From assembly GCF_964656455.1 (NCBI RefSeq), contig NW_027555022.1:48869-112868 (forward strand): DNA of 64,000 nucleotides. Reading direction: 5' to 3'. Shown piece after piece: positions 34,923-48,800 of this stretch (position 1 is its first letter; each line of letters begins with the position of its first letter). The translations under genes were made by a program, and so were the position numbers. The notes beneath the pieces were generated by a model that was given only the letters and a program-made list of their open reading frames with translations, had not been told where the DNA came from and did not search any database. The DNA comes from Halichoerus grypus (Eukaryota > Chordata > Mammalia > Carnivora > Phocidae).

Positions 34923-35592
34923 AATAAACCAATAAGCTCTTATACAATAAGAGAACTTAATAAATTGATGAATGCAAAATCAAATACAAACCGTAAGAAT
35001 TGACTCACAAACAAACAGTAGCCAATTAGATATAACTTGTGATTTAAAAAATAACAAAAAGTAAAATGCCTAAGAATAGACTTGAAAACAGTGCAAACCT
35101 TCTGTATAAAGGAAACTTCTGAAGCTATAGAGCAAATAGAACTCTCTCATGATGTTTGGTGAAAAATATAAATTGGTAGAACCCCTTTGGAAAAATCTGT
35201 AGTACCCAGGAAACCTGAACATTACACAGAGTCAGTACTGAGCTCTCCTCCCCAGAGGCACACACCCAGCAGACATTGTGCCTCTTTTCCAGGCAAGGGA
35301 ATGCCTGTGGTATTTAGAGTGGTGGCACTCAGAAGAGCAAACCACTGGAAAAAATGTTAGTGCCCACCAAGGTGTAAGTGTTCTCACAAAGAAAGAAAGA
35401 AGGAAACATGGTAACTGTGTGAGGAGGTGGCTAGGTTAATTAGCTTGATTGGGGTGAATATTTCACAATGTCCGCCTATATTAAATCATCAAGTTGTGTA
35501 CCTTAAATAGATATAATTTTTATTTGCCAATTTATTTTATTTGTCAAAGTTATACCTCAGTAAAGCTGGAAAATAAAATAAAGTAAAATGCA

Positions 35593-35792
35593 GGGGTGCC
35601 TGGGTGGCTCAGTCGTTAAGCGTCTGCCTTCGGCTCAGGTCATGATCCCAGGGTCCTGGGATCAAGCCCCGCATCGGGCTCCCTGCTCCGCGGGAAGCCT
35701 GCTTCTCCCTCTCCTGCTCCCCCTGCTTGTGTTCCCTCTCTTGCTGTGTCTCTCTCTGTCAAATAAATAAATAAAATCTTTAGAAAAAAAAA
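35593..35792 (+). mobile_element. SINEC, full length, at the 5' edge of an L1 piece
   Basis: Forward copy with a canonical head and AAATAAATAAATAAAATCTTT tail. AATAAAGTAAAATGCA occurs at both ends (about 35577-35592 and 35793-35808), a 16-base target duplication. Confidence 0.93.
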
Positions 35793-35805
35793 ATAAAGTA
35801 AAATG

Positions 35806-37388
35806 CAATCCCTATGAAAATACCATCAACTTTTTTCACAGAGCTGGAACAAATAATCCTAAAAATTTATGGAACCACAAAAGACCCCAAATAGCTAAAG
35901 GAATGTTGAAAAAGAAAACCAAAGCTGGTGGCATCACAATTACGACTTCAGCCTCTATTACAAAGCTGTAATCATCAAGACAGTATGGTACTGGCACAAA
36001 AACAGACACATAGATCGATGGAACAGAAGAGAAAACCCAGAAATGGACCCTCAACTCTATAGCCAACTAATCTTAGACAAAGCAGGAAAGAAGACAGTCT
36101 CTTCAACAAATGGTATTGGGACAATTGGACAGCCACATGCAGAAGAATGAAACTGGGCCATTTTCATACACCATGCATGAAAATAGACTCAAAATGGATG
36201 AAAGACCTAAACGTAAGACAGGAATCCATCAAAATCCTAGAGGAGAACACAGGCAGTAAACTCCTTGACCTCAGCCGCAGCAACTTCTTGCTAGACACGT
36301 CTCCAAAGGCAAGGAAAACAAAGCAAAAATGAACTAGTGGGACTTCATCAAGATAAAAAGCTTTTGCACAGCAAAGGAAACAGTCAACAAAATCAAAAGA
36401 CAACCAACAGAATGGGACAAGATATTTGCAAATGACATATCAGATAAAGGGCTAGTTTCCAAAATCTATAAAGAACTTATCAAACTCAACACCCAAAGAA
36501 CAAAGAATCCAGTCAAGAAATGGGCAGAAGACATGAACAGACATTTCTCCAGAGAAGACAACAAATGGCCAACAGACATGAAAAAGTGCTCAACATCACT
36601 CGGCATCGGGGAAATCCAAATCAAAACCACGATGAAATACCACCTCACACCAGTCAGAATGGCTAAAATTAACAAGACAGGAAACAACAGATGTTGGCGA
36701 GGATGCAGAGAAAGGGGGACCTTCTTACACTGTTGGTGGGAGTGCAGGCTGGTACAGGCACTCTGGAAAACAGTATGGAGGTTCCTCAAGAAGTTAAAAA
36801 TAGAGCTACCATATGACCCAACAATTGCACTACTGGGTATTTACCCCAAAGATACAAATGGAGTGAAACTAAGGGGCACCTGCACCCCAATGTTCATAGC
36901 AGCAGTGTCCACAATAGCCAAACTATGATCCACAGATCAATGGCTAAAGAAGATGTGGTATATACATATATCGGCCATCAAAAAAATGAAATATTGTCGT
37001 TTGCAATGACATTGATGGAACTAGAGGGTATTATGCTAAGTGAAATAATCAATCAGAGAAAGACAATTATCATATGATCTGACTCATATGTGGAATTTAA
37101 GAAACAAGACAGAGGATCATAGGGGAAGAGAGGAAAAAATAAAACAAGACGAAATCAGAGAGTGAGACAAACTATAAGAGACTCTTAATCATAGGAAACA
37201 AACTGAAGGTTGCTGGAGGGGAGGTGGGTGGGGGGATGGGGTAACTGGGTGATGGACATTAAGGAGGGCACATGATGTAATGAGCACTGGTATTATACAA
37301 GACTGATGAATCGCTGACCTCTACCTCTGAAACTAAAAATACATTATATGTTAATGAATTGAATTTAAATTAAAAAAATTTAAAAATA
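35806..37388 (+). mobile_element. L1, 5'-truncated: 3' part of ORF2 plus 3' UTR
   Basis: Forward copy. Broken frames show late ORF2 sequence: [20 protein letters not shown] at about 36.2 kb, then [18 protein letters not shown] and [20 protein letters not shown] near 36.6-36.9 kb. The same peptides occur in the minus-strand copies at 56.0-56.8 and 57.5-58.3 kb. The copy ends in an A-rich tail at about 37370-37388. Several frameshifts. Confidence 0.88.
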
Positions 37389-38035
37389 AGGTAAAATAGC
37401 TGAAAAATGTTTGTAAAATGAAAGCACAAAAACAACATAGCCTACATTATTGGATTAATTATACAGATCACATATTCATTCATAAATTATAAATTATACA
37501 TGTATTATAAATTAAGTTATATTCACACAATAGAATACTAATAGCAGTGAGAACACACAATTTATTGCTACACATGGATAAATCTCAAACATAATGGTAA
37601 GCAAAAAGCAAAACCAGAAAGCAGATACAAAAGAATGCATAGTACATAATTCCATTTATATAAAGTACAAGAATGGCTAAAATCAATCTATGCTATTAGA
37701 AGTTCAGTTAGAGGTCACCCTGGAGAGCATTACGGGCACCTCTGGGATTTTCTTTCTTTATCTGAGTGCTGGTTACACCTTATCCTACGATAGATCCCAA
37801 GGGACCTATTATTGTTTTTAAATATTGGAGTATTTTTAAAATAATGACATCCAATTTATCTCCCTTTTTCTGTGCAGCTTGGGATAATAAGACTAACTCA
37901 AGCTTCTTTTTTTCGTATGTTCTCTTAATTCTCTGGAGGAAAAACTATTATTCTAAGTAATATTTGCCATGAGACATCCTAAGGCCAGGAAACAAAATGG
38001 CAAGCTAGAACCATGCACTAAAACCAGTTGGATAT

Positions 38036-38236
38036 GGGGCGCCTCAGTGGCTCAGTAGGTTAAGTGTCTGCCTTTGGCTCGATCATGATCCAGAGTCCTG
38101 GGACCAGTGTTATGTTGCGCTCCCTGCTGAGCAGCGAGCCGGCTTCTCCCTCTCCTCCATGCTCTTGCTCTCTCTTGGTATCTCTGTCTCTCTCCCTCTC
38201 AAATAAAAAGACAAATAAATAAAATCTTTTAAAAAG
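38036..38236 (+). mobile_element. SINEC
   Basis: Forward copy, head GGGGCGCCTCAGTGGCTCAG, tail AAATAAATAAAATCTTTT; the middle is somewhat diverged (GACCAGTGTTATGTTGCGC). Confidence 0.87.
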
Positions 38237-39935
38237 CTCGATAATTATTTTGAAAATTCTTAAATGATAGTTCTTCCCAAAATAAATTTTCAAAGATCAG
38301 ACTGGAGGTGTTCTCATTGAATAATTTTAGTAGAAAAGAAATTGGAGCTCTTAGTGGAGCTCAAACTCAATATGAACCAATGGTGCAAAAAAGAAGTCAC
38401 CAAAAGAAGCCCCTTTAAGTCAGGCTCTATTGAAGGAAGTCCAGGGTCTCTGAGTTGAACCGGCAACAGCTACAAGCTTATGATCAATTCCAGAGACTAG
38501 ATTTGGGGGGTATTGCCAATGTGGACTGTTCAGAGGGGGGTAGCAAAGAATATGAAAGAAGCGCGTCAAATAATTACAGAGAAAATGAGGCAGGAACTGA
38601 CTAAAAGTATCAAGACGAACATGCTTGGCAATTACACAGATGGGAAGAAGTTTACTGTCTGTTGATGTGCAAATGCAGGAGACAGACAAATGGGCACGTA
38701 TTTCGGGGTTTCTTCACCACAAAGGAAAATCTAACCCAGGTGTTCAAAAATAGAAGAGGGACCCCCCAAGGGGAGGAGACTAGAGTTGGAACAGAGAGCT
38801 TGTATCGCTGGGTACCACCACGAGCGTTTCTGTAGGAGAGCAAGGGGAACCAGTGCTAATGGACTTGGCCTGCTCACTAGTCGATGATTCTGGCTCCAGT
38901 CTACAGGCGGGCCATTTATGCGGGACAGGAGAGCCAACTTTTTAAATCTCCCCCCTCTCTCCTCAAAAGCATCTCCTCTATGAATCTGCTCCAGTGCTTC
39001 GGTTTCCAGCTCTTAACAATCACTCATTTGGGGTTTTATTAATTAGGACTGCAGAGAAGCGCTGGTTCAGCACACGGGAAGTTGCTTAGGGCCCCCCCGA
39101 GACGTGGTTGTGGGGCAGGGGGCCGGTCTGAGCGCAGCCAGCAAGGGCGGGGATGGGGGCGCCCCAGTGGCCGGGAGGCTGGCGGCAGCCCCTCCGGGTA
39201 ATCTGGACATGTAGAGCCAAGGGTTGAACAGTGAGGCGTCGGGTGGGGAAAACTGTGCGGGAGAGCACCGCCTGACATTTAGGGATTGCCTTTTCTGGTC
39301 TTCCAGGGGCATTTGCCAGTTTTGCTGCCATTTTCCATGTTTGCCTCCTTTTGCGTTGTGTCATTTCATGAAGATCAAATGGGACATGGAAAGGGCAATT
39401 GCACACCGTGAAGCGGGAACAGAAACAGAAACAAACACACGGCAAAGACACGGTTATGCCCCTCACTTCCAGCGGGCCCTCATCCCCCAGGAGCTTGGCT
39501 GACGGAGTCACCCCAATGCTTATCACCGAGTGGTTGAGGGTGCACCTCTGCTGGAGCCGGCTCACCTGCTCAGTGTGCTTGCTCACACCTCAGGCTCCCT
39601 TCGCTGGAGCCCACACCTTGGGCTCAGGCTGGAAGGCAGAGTAAGGGCAGGAAAACTTGTGCCCACTGAGTGGTCTCTTGTTTGCTCACAAGAGAGTCAA
39701 AAGTGCTCGTTGCCTCTTCTGCATGAGGCCCTGGTGTGGGTTTGAGACTGAGGGGAAAACGCTCCTGCTTCACCCTCGCCAGCCCAGCCAGGGGGTTCAG
39801 AGCGGTCTCTGCGGGGCCATCCCTCCTGGTCCCTGCCCACCCCCTCTAACCTGTTCCCAGCGCCAACCCCCATACCGGGTTGGGGTCATGGGTCCAACAT
39901 TCCAGCTCTGTCCTGTGAGGTGACCACGACGTTAT

Positions 39936-40600
39936 GTGACAGGGAAGACCAACTGTGGAGGAGGTGAGGTAGGAAGTGGTGGTGAGAAGACACCAGGAGT
40001 GTTGCTGCACAAACGGGTGAATTTACAGCAAACAGCAAACGTTCTTATCATTCGAGAAGTTTCTGGGAAATGGGCCCACATCGAGTGTATACCACAGACT
40101 TCCTGGAGATGCACAAGAGCAAAAACCCCATCATCTTGTTTAAGTAGAGCACACAAGACCTGCTTGGCCATTCTCTGGGAGAAACTAAACAAACCAGCCA
40201 CACAAACAGAGCTTCATTTGGCTTATTTTGCGAGACTACTTGACGTGGGTCAGTTCTTGCTTCTGCCTCTGGAAATCACAAGCAAAACTTAAAACTCTTG
40301 CCCAGACTTGGTACCAGGGAACGAGTTGCCAAGTCCCTACCATTTAAGAAAACTCTCGTATTATAAGCCATCACAGTGAAGAACACCCAGCTCTGCGGTC
40401 TCCCGGTACCGGCTGCTTTAGAACCACACACCCTCGGTCCGCGTTCGGTTTGACTGCTCCTGGTTTGCAATCTGTCTTTTTGGTGCGTGCACCATAAACT
40501 TGTACTAAGTCCCACTGCTGCGATTCACTGGGTTTCCTTCTGTGATTTCTGAACTTCTGGCGATACCTAATAAACGGCTACACACTTGGGTGAGTGATGG
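39936..40600 (+). repeat. LTR-like element (possible solo LTR)
   Basis: Shares its left part with the fragment at 10.92-11.17 kb. A TATA-like TATTATAAG (about 40358) is followed about 210 bases later by AATAAA (40569-40574), the order expected in an LTR. No retroviral gene is visible on either side and no clean target duplication was found, so the call is tentative and both edges are approximate. Confidence 0.35.
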
Positions 40601-43600
40601 AGAACATGTGTAAAGACACGATGTTACGTTGCAAAGAGGAGAGCCCCACGTTTTGGGGACATTGCGCAGACCCAGCCATGAGCCTGGGCTTTTCCCCACT
40701 GCGCATGCTCTCCCGCCGGCCGTTCCCCCGACACTGAGGCTGGGGAGTAGGGCAGAACTCAGGGCTCTGAAGGGCACCGTCTGCTTGTGGTGAGCTGAGA
40801 AAGGGTCTGAGAATACTAGGAAGTATTCTGTGCACACCCCGTCTCCTTGACTGTTTTGTGCCAAGAGGTGGACAGAGCTGACTTAATTTACCCTTAAATG
40901 TCTCCCACTCAACACTTCTCTGATGAACCTAGAAGTCAAAACCCCAGGACCAGCAGGCCAGTGGGCTTTCACGGTGTTGCCCTGACAGGACGCTTTCTTC
41001 CAAACCTCCCAGTTTTGTCATTGTCCCTCCCCTGATCTGGTCACTACCTATGGTGTCCCATCAGGGATCACTAGTCACAGGCACGTGCCACCGGGCTCCC
41101 TGTGAATCCGGTCAGCCCTGAAGGGGCTTGGTGGGCTGGGTCTCTCATGCCCACTGGGTAAGGCCCGAAGTAGCAGACAACTCTCATGCCGTCGTAGGAA
41201 AAGGCCTTCGATCAATGCCACAACCCTCATTTTAACCATAAAACGCATGAAGGGAGCCTCAGAGCCTCTGTGAGTCCGGCCCACCGCCACAAAACACATG
41301 CAGCCTAATGCCTATAACCTGCACCTCCTGTTCCTCAAACCCGTGTTCTTTCCACTCTGCTTGTGTATCAACGCAAGGCACATACGCCTAGGTGACAATG
41401 GGAAAATGCCATGAGGGAAAACCAGCGCCTCTGTGCTGAGGAAGAGTCCTCTCGTCACTACGTGATCACAATCGGGACCATGGCGCCACTCAGAGAAGGT
41501 AGGCCCTAACGTATCGATGGGAAGGGGCAGAGCTGATTGTAGAGGAAGGCTAGAAAAAAGTCCCATTGTGTTCATGCAGTAGAACACAGATCTGGGAGTT
41601 CATACACTCCCCTTTGTTAACATCTGTACAAATCTCTGGTTAGAAATTCAAATTCCTGTCATCGTGTGAAAATGTCTCATGCCCAGTGAGTCACGCTCAG
41701 AGGAAATGGGGACCCTGCAACCACCTCCCACCACCCTAGCCGAACGGTCTGCCTGCATCCTGAAACTTCCTCTGTCTCTTGGGGAGGAAATCATTGCTTA
41801 GTCTCCAGATTAAATTAACTTCTGAAGCAAATTCCTCCATAGAGGTGCTCAACTCAGAAAGGATAACACCTAAAAGTAGAGGTTGGCAATGGGCAGGGGG
41901 CTGTATGTGTGTGTGTGTGGGGGCGGGGGTTGTATTTTGGTTGTGGCCGTATCTGAGAAGCAGCTTGGGCAGAGTCTAGAGTGGCCTTTCCAGAAGAGCC
42001 CGTGCTTCTGTCGGCTGTTTGTGAGCATCAGGACCCATCAGTTCTGGAATCTGTTCAGGACTGCAAGCCAGGATTGAGGGGAACAGTGTTCTAGCAGGGT
42101 GGGATACTTCAGATTCCCTGGCATAGGCCTCCCCTGGTATTGGGACCAACACTGCCAAAGGGACATTGTGCAAGAAAGAGAGAAAGGCAGTGAGGTGGGA
42201 CAGAGAGGCACAGACAAGAGTGGAGGATACAGGATTTGGGGAGTAAGAGAGAGGAGAGAAGGGACAGAAAAGGGGGAGTTTATGTAGATAGAAGGAATTT
42301 CCCTCTTGTCCTGGTTTCACTTCTTTAATTTAATCTGCGTGTACAAAGTCAAGATTATGCAGTTCAGATTTCGCATGTGTCTGTTGCTCAGAAACCATCA
42401 TCACTGTAGACCCTATCTCTGTAGCTCAAGGACCACAGATCACTGGAGGATGTGTTTTGGCCACACGGGGTTGCTGATGAACTCTGGGCAACTAAAAATA
42501 TTGGTGGGGGTGGGGGTGGTGTTTGGGGGCAAGGAGGGAGAGGGCAAGTTAGAAATAGACCAAATAGATCAATGTCTACCATTTCAGTGGGTAACAATCA
42601 GACTGGGGATCTGGTCACGAGTTAGACCTGCAGAGCTCATCCCTTCTAAGACGCTGCCCTTCTGAGGGCTCTGGGCCACAGACTACACCAAACGCACCTT
42701 CTGGCTGCTATCTGAGCATGTGAATCTTCAGCTCTGCTTGAATGACTTTGACCTTCTCAATCTCTTCCCTGGGTGTTGTTTTGTTTACCTACCCACTATC
42801 CCGGGGAAAATCTTTCCTCCTTGGAGAGGAACCATAGCTCTAGGGTGGTGGGCTGCAGACAGGTGTTTGGACAGAGGAGTTTCAGTCACTTGTGATCACA
42901 CCAGATGAGATGGGTCTCTGCTCCAGCTTGCCTCAGGAGCACCTTTGCGCTTGTGGTTTTCTTTCACTAAACCACAAAGTTATTTTTCAGTCTTGGCAAA
43001 AACACCCAGGAAGCAGGTTCTTTTCAAGATACAGTTGAACTCAGCAAGAACAAGAAGTAAACATGAAAAGCTTTTATACAGAAATGTTGGTGAGGAAATG
43101 AAGGCAGGCAGGGTCCGGAGCACAGGGGAAGGTGTCAGGAGATAGATGGGGGCCAAGACTCAGAGTGCTCACCTCTGAGGTCACGGCCAGGGCTCCTCTC
43201 CAGCTAGCTTTAACCACACCTGTTCTGTTTCTGTGCACTAAGGCGGGGGGAGGGGTAGGGAGGCAGAGGACGTGATGCAGGACTCCAGTGAGGTTACCCA
43301 AATGCAGATCATGTCAAGCACAATGAGGGACAGGGCTTTCGAATCCATTCTTCACACAGCCCACCGTACATCTGACTGTGGCATGACCCCAAGGCAATCC
43401 TGCCGCGATTTTCCACTTTTCGTAAGAGAACATTCGGGATCCAAACTCAATGACAAGTCCCCATACGAATGGTCTATCTCCAAACTCCCGCCTCACTTCC
43501 ACACAATCAGACTTCTTGCCTCTGGGTTCTAGACATCCTGGCTTCCTTGGAATGAATACCCAAGAGAGCTCCATGCTTTGACTTGCCTCAAAATACACTG

Positions 43601-46229
43601 TTTCTTTTTCCTTCAATCCCTCCAGCTTCTACTCACTCTTCAACTTCAGCTCATACGATGTTACTTCTAAGAAGTTTTTCCCGATTACCTCCCTCCCATC
43701 AGTGTAGCTTATCCCCCAGCGCAGCCTACACTCTCCTTAAGAACACTCACCACGCTCAAGTTTCTGTTCAGCGTCAGGCTTGCCTAAGAAAGGATGGCGT
43801 GATGGGGGAAGGGTGGTGATGGTAAAAAATCTTGTTTTCTTAAAAGATGGAAACAGAATTCCTCTGAGGCGGAAGAATCTGTTCAGAGAAACAACATGGC
43901 TATTACGTTTGGAAGGAAGAGGGGAGCCCGAAACCTGATACAGCTGGAACCCGGGCAATGGGGCAATCAGAGAGAGAGGAGCTACTCTCTTCTAGGGATG
44001 GATAAGATCACTATGAAGCAATGCAAAATCCTAATGTAGCAATTAACAAATAGAATCCAGCAATACCTTAACTGCTAGGCAAAGAAGGATCAATATCAGG
44101 AAATACTTTTGTATAACCTGATGGATTATAAAGCTATGAGGCCACATAATCTGATAACCCCTTTAGCTATTGAAAGGTAAGTTGTTAAAATTCAACATCT
44201 CATAATCGGTTATGTTTTTAGCATAGTAGGATTTTCCATCTGAACCTCGAAGCATCTTGCTCAATGAGAATCGCTGAAGTATTGCCACAAAAGTTAGGAA
44301 CAGCATAGGGAGGCCTCCTGTCACTGTGATCATTTGACATTCTTCTAGACACTAGCCATGATAAAAGTGAACCAAATTGGAAGTTTAAAAGAAAAAAGCC
44401 AAGAAGAAGAGGAAAAATGATCATTTGGGGCCCCAGAAAGAACTCTAACAAACCAAGATCAAAATGATTAGCATGGGCAACAAATATATAAGACAGATGT
44501 CAATAAAGAAAAAGACGGTTCTTATACATATGAAAAATATTCACCCACACTCATGTGGAGTAATGCATGAAAATCACTAAGATACAGTTTTTCAGTGATC
44601 AGATTGGCAGATACAATCATGAGGAAGGATATGCGGAAACTAATACAATGTGGGTGTAAGTAATTTGATTAACATTTTACTGTGGGCAATCCAGTAGTAT
44701 CTACCAGAATTACAAATACGTGTACCAATAGTCTAGCAATGCTACTTCTAGGAATTCAGGTGACCCAACTTTCTCCTGCTGTACAACAAACCACTCCACA
44801 CTCAGTGGCATAAAACAATTTTATGACGTTCATGATGTCATGTGCTAGGAATTCAGGCAGAGAAGGAGGGCATGACTTGTTTCTCCTACATGGCAGACCG
44901 GGGCTTTAGTTGCGGTGGCTGAAATGGCTGCAGGTAGCTGGGACACAGCTAGACGAGAGCCACATGGCTGTGGCTTCCTGGCTGTCAACTGTGTGTCTAG
45001 GTTCTTCTCCATGTTGCACCTGCTGGGGCTGGAACATCCAAGATGGCTTCTCCACTCCTTCACCAAGGGGACAGCACTCTTCTCCTGGTTGTTTGGATTA
45101 CTAGTTCCTCACAGTGAAGTCAAGTCAGGAATTTAAAGGGAGTATTGGTCAGCTTTAATCCCTGCGAGAGTAGGGAGCTTGAAGAGCAGCCACAGTGGCT
45201 GTTCAGAGGGGTTGAGATGGTGTGGGGGCGAACTGGTGAAGGAGAGAGTGGAAGGACCCATGCCTCAGGCTTGTCCGTGTCCCGTTCCAAGGAACTGGGA
45301 ACTGTCTTCACATCATGGTGCTTGACGCTCCAGAAGGGGTGATGGTGATCCGTCCTCTGAGACTATAAGCAAAGCAATGGAATTAAATTCAAAATGGACG
45401 TCTCTGCGCTCCCTCACTTGGCAGGATATGGCTCTCGGTGATGTGACACTGCTGGGAATTGTATCATTTAGTGGAATGCTCCTGTTGATGTCTTTTGTGT
45501 GGAGTTATTCTCAGAAAATGTACTGTAAAGCCTAAGGAGCGATTGTGGAAGCAGCTGAAAAGTCAGCAGCGCTCCTGTTCTCGGGCTATTGAACGCAATG
45601 GCCCTGTAGGAGCAGGATCCCACGATCCCCAGGGGCAGGGCATAGGTTAGGAGCTATGAAAGAATGTGACCCTCAGTCCCCCTTCCGCACCTGGGGATTG
45701 CTAGCCCAAACGTCCCCCTCCTCCCTTATCCCATGACTTGCCTCCATGTGTGTGGGCGCCTAGGGGAGGATGCAAGCCTGCCTTAGGGCTTCGAGATAGT
45801 TGCCATCCCTTTGTACTCCTTTCCCATGCCTCTGTGCTTGCTTTTCTGACAAAAAAAATAAAATAAAAGCTATGTGCAGAATTTAGCTGCCCCTGCTCTC
45901 CCTTGCAAAGGCAGCCCTGCACGGCCGCTCAGATTGGTGTCTGAGAACTTAATTTCGGTGCGTGACGACACTCTTGTAGGACTTAAAATGTCTTTAAAAA
46001 CTTTTAATTTAAAAGTTTAGTTATTAATTCTTAGGATTATACTGTGAGATTGGCCCTTTTTACAACCATGGGTGTCAATTTTAACGAATTCCTTGGTGGC
46101 AGGTCTTATGCTTTGTTAAGCTAACAGTTCTCCACACTTTTCAATGGACAAGTCACTAAATCTAACCTCTCCCAAAAGGTCCAATTTGGTATTTTGTTTG
46201 TTTATCAAAGTTTGTCTGTTGTGTTGTGT

Positions 46230-46860
46230 CTCTCCTTTGCTTTGGTTTGCACTTATCTCTTCCATGAAACGTTGGAAGTCAGCAACAAACCTCAGGTGTG
46301 GATTGTTCTACACACTACCCCAGCCTTTGCTAGTTCATGTCACACACTCTCAGTGCACTTCTTTATATGTGTGGTGAGGATGCGTCAGATCTGCTGTCTC
46401 AACAACTTTCAAGTGTACAATCCAGAATTATACCTACAGTTAGTTGCCATGCTGTGGGTTAGATCCCCAGAACTTAGTCATCTTATAATTGAAGGCTTTT
46501 ACCTTTTGGCCAGCAACTCCCCATCTCCCCAGATCCTTAGCCCCTGGTAATCACCATTATAACTCCCTGTTTCTATGAGTTCCATTTCTTATTAGGTTCC
46601 ACTTCTTATTAGGTTCCACATATAAGTGAGATTATACGGTATTTGTCTTTCGCTGTCCGATTTTTCTTAACTTAGCATAATGACCTGAGGTTTATCCATG
46701 TTGTTGCAAATGGCAGGATTTCCTTCTTTCTCGTGTCTGAACAATTTTCCATTGTATACACCTATCACATCTTCTTTATCCATTCATCCATTGACAAACA
46801 GAGATTGTTTCCATAACTTGGCTATTGTGAATAATGCAATAATTCAATACAAATAATAAT
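46230..46860 (-). repeat. Old L1 3' region
   Basis: 'CACATATAAGTGAGATTATA', 'ATCCATGTTGTTGCAAATGG' and 'CCATTGTATACACCTATCAC' are the complement of L1 3'-end sequence, diverged from the younger copies at 55-58 kb. The 19-base TTCTTATTAGGTTCCACTT-type unit occurs twice in a row at about 46587-46622. Confidence 0.7.
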
Positions 46861-47177
46861 TTGTAGCAAGGTAGTGATGTTCACCCAAGTCCCGTGGCTC
46901 CCCTGCATTTCCCAGCCTCCCTTAGAGTGAGCTCAGAGCTCAGTGGATTATTCCTCATCAGTGGGTTGGGAGAGAAAGCCACAAGTGGTCACTAGGAATC
47001 TGGGATGAAGGCAACATAAACTCCATATTTTCTCTCTCCCTCTTGTGCTGTCACATAAATAAGCAGAAAGAGCATTTGAACGATTTCGACTTTAACTCTT
47101 TGGGTTGTGCTTCCGGAAAGTGGACACTCCCGATTATTACTGTAGACACTACTAGATCATTGCTCCCCAGAGGTGTG

Positions 47178-47296
47178 TTCCCTGAAATGACAGAGCTGGC
47201 TAGGAAAGAAAAGCAGGGGGACCGTGGGAGCCATCGGGAGTTATTTCAAAATCCTTTCAAGGTTAATGACCTTTAACTCCCAGTCTGACTCAAGAA
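47178..47296 (+). repeat. 118-bp direct duplication, copy A (upstream of GIMAP2 exon 1)
   Basis: TTCCCTGAAATGACAGAGCT through CTCCCAGTCTGACTC. Matches copy B at 48801-48915 with scattered mismatches. Confidence 0.88.
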
Positions 47297-47744
47297 ACTG
47301 GCTTCTCACAGGTTCCCCTTTCTACATCCCTTTTCCCTCTGCACAGCGCCCCGCTAGAGGTGTCCCCCCAACCCCCAGACCCATGCACTTGCCCCCCCAC
47401 CCCCGCAATGATACTTGCCTTTAGAACAGTCACTGCCACCAGTGAGAATGAGGCTTAACTCCTGGGCGGGCTTTGCATTTGGGCAAACTTGTGACCCGCA
47501 GGACACAGCCCGGGGCAGGAAGAGATCAAATCTACCAGCTACCCTGACGTGCCTGCCTTTCTCCCCTGTCCAGCTGAAATCATTCCAACACTGCTTTTTC
47601 ACTACTGGCAAGAAAACGTGGTCCACACGATAGCAAGTAACTACTGATTAAATTTTCCCATTTTAACACAGGCATACGGAGGGGCTCTTTTGCAGCAGGG
47701 AAGCTCTGCAGACATTAAGGAGAGGAAGAAGACAGGCTGGGCTT

Positions 47745-47832
47745 TTGTTTTATTTTCTCTTTCTCTTTGAGCTGAGCTGGCAGTCTCAGGTTTGAATGGG
47801 AGTCATCTGGGTTTCTTTGGACAGTCAATCAG
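47745..47832 (+). promoter_or_regulatory. GIMAP2: Likely GIMAP2 exon 1
   Basis: A segment ending in the donor CAATCAG|GTAAGCC after 47832, with a GAGAGGAAGAAG ETS/PU.1-type motif at about 47720. The next in-order acceptor is that of the short coding exon at 48970. There is no open frame into it, so it would be non-coding. Confidence 0.38.
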
Positions 47833-48599
47833 GTAAGCCCACATTCATGAAAAGTTCCACAGTGTTGATTTCTAATTCCCAGGCTATGCTTGGGAAAAAA
47901 AAAAAAAAATCTTTTTTAGAACAAATTTTCCCTGTTTTAAGGGAAGCGATTTAGAGTGGCTGCCTTTGGCTGAAGTACAGCCAGTTTACAAGACCGTAAA
48001 TTTTGTACAGTTTTCGTTTACACGTTACTGGCAAACAGAGCTTCCTTAGCACAAAGCCAATAAAGAGTGCTAACTGGGAAGAATGTGGGCATTCACATGT
48101 GTTCGTGAGTCTTCTGTGCCTTGTCGCTTTGTTTTACGCTGCCAGACTTAAGGAAGAGAGAAAAACCATCTGATGAAAATGAACGGATGTTTCTCACTGC
48201 ACAGGGGAAGGGAATGGGTCCCAAGGCTTCTTCAAGCTGGCTGTTGCGGATTGAGGAAAATTCAAGTAATTGATGGATTGAATGAAATGTATTTCAGGCT
48301 TCAAGGATAGTGTACTTAATTCACTGAGTCTCTCACAAGAATTTCAAATGAAGGGCGAGGTTTGGAGAGAGGGGAGAGCACGGGAGAGGAGGGAACAAGG
48401 TGGGGAAAGCAGGAGAGAAGGAAGGAGAAGACTGAACCTCGCATCAGGGGAGGCCAACAAGAAAGGAAGGTGAGAGAAGAAACGGGTGAGGCCAAGGAGA
48501 GCAAGGAGAGGCTCGGGGGGGCCACGGGAGGAAGGAGGAAGGACACAGAGAAGAGGTGGGCACGGAGACCAGGAGCAGGAGGGGCGGACAAACGAAACC

Positions 48600-48735
48600 T
48601 ACTTCTTCTCCACTCACTGACTCACTGGGTGACTCTGGGCAAATGACTATGTCCCTGTAAGACAGGATAATTCTCTCCCCCATCAGCTATGTGGAAACAA
48701 ATGAGGCATGGGTGTGGCAGTGCTATAGGAATACA
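48600..48735 (+). repeat. MIR remnant
   Basis: 'CTGGGTGACTCTGGGCAAAT' followed by 'GTCCCTGTAAGACAGGATAA' follows the MIR core order with several mismatches. Confidence 0.55.
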
Positions 48736-48800
48736 AGGGTCTTTCCTGATTTAGAACTAAAAAAATTATCTATATATGTGATATCTATAATATATCTATA

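Larger units (their letters stand above)
33262..47740. other. Intergenic region GIMAP6-GIMAP2 (head to head)
   Basis: No gene recognised in about 14.5 kb. It holds three SINEC copies, an L1 3' piece (35.8-37.4 kb), an LTR-like element (about 39.94-40.6 kb) and an old L1 remnant (46.2-46.9 kb). The stretches 33260-34690, 34930-35590, 37390-38030, 38240-39930 and 40600-46200 show no domain-bearing frame. 44755-45140 begins like a known dispersed mammalian repeat ('GTACAACAAACCACTCCACA') but I cannot name it. Confidence 0.55.

Noticed and set aside
38420..38640. Degenerate retroviral or DNA-transposon piece
   Set aside because: A vague resemblance only; no motif, terminal repeat or frame could be pinned down.
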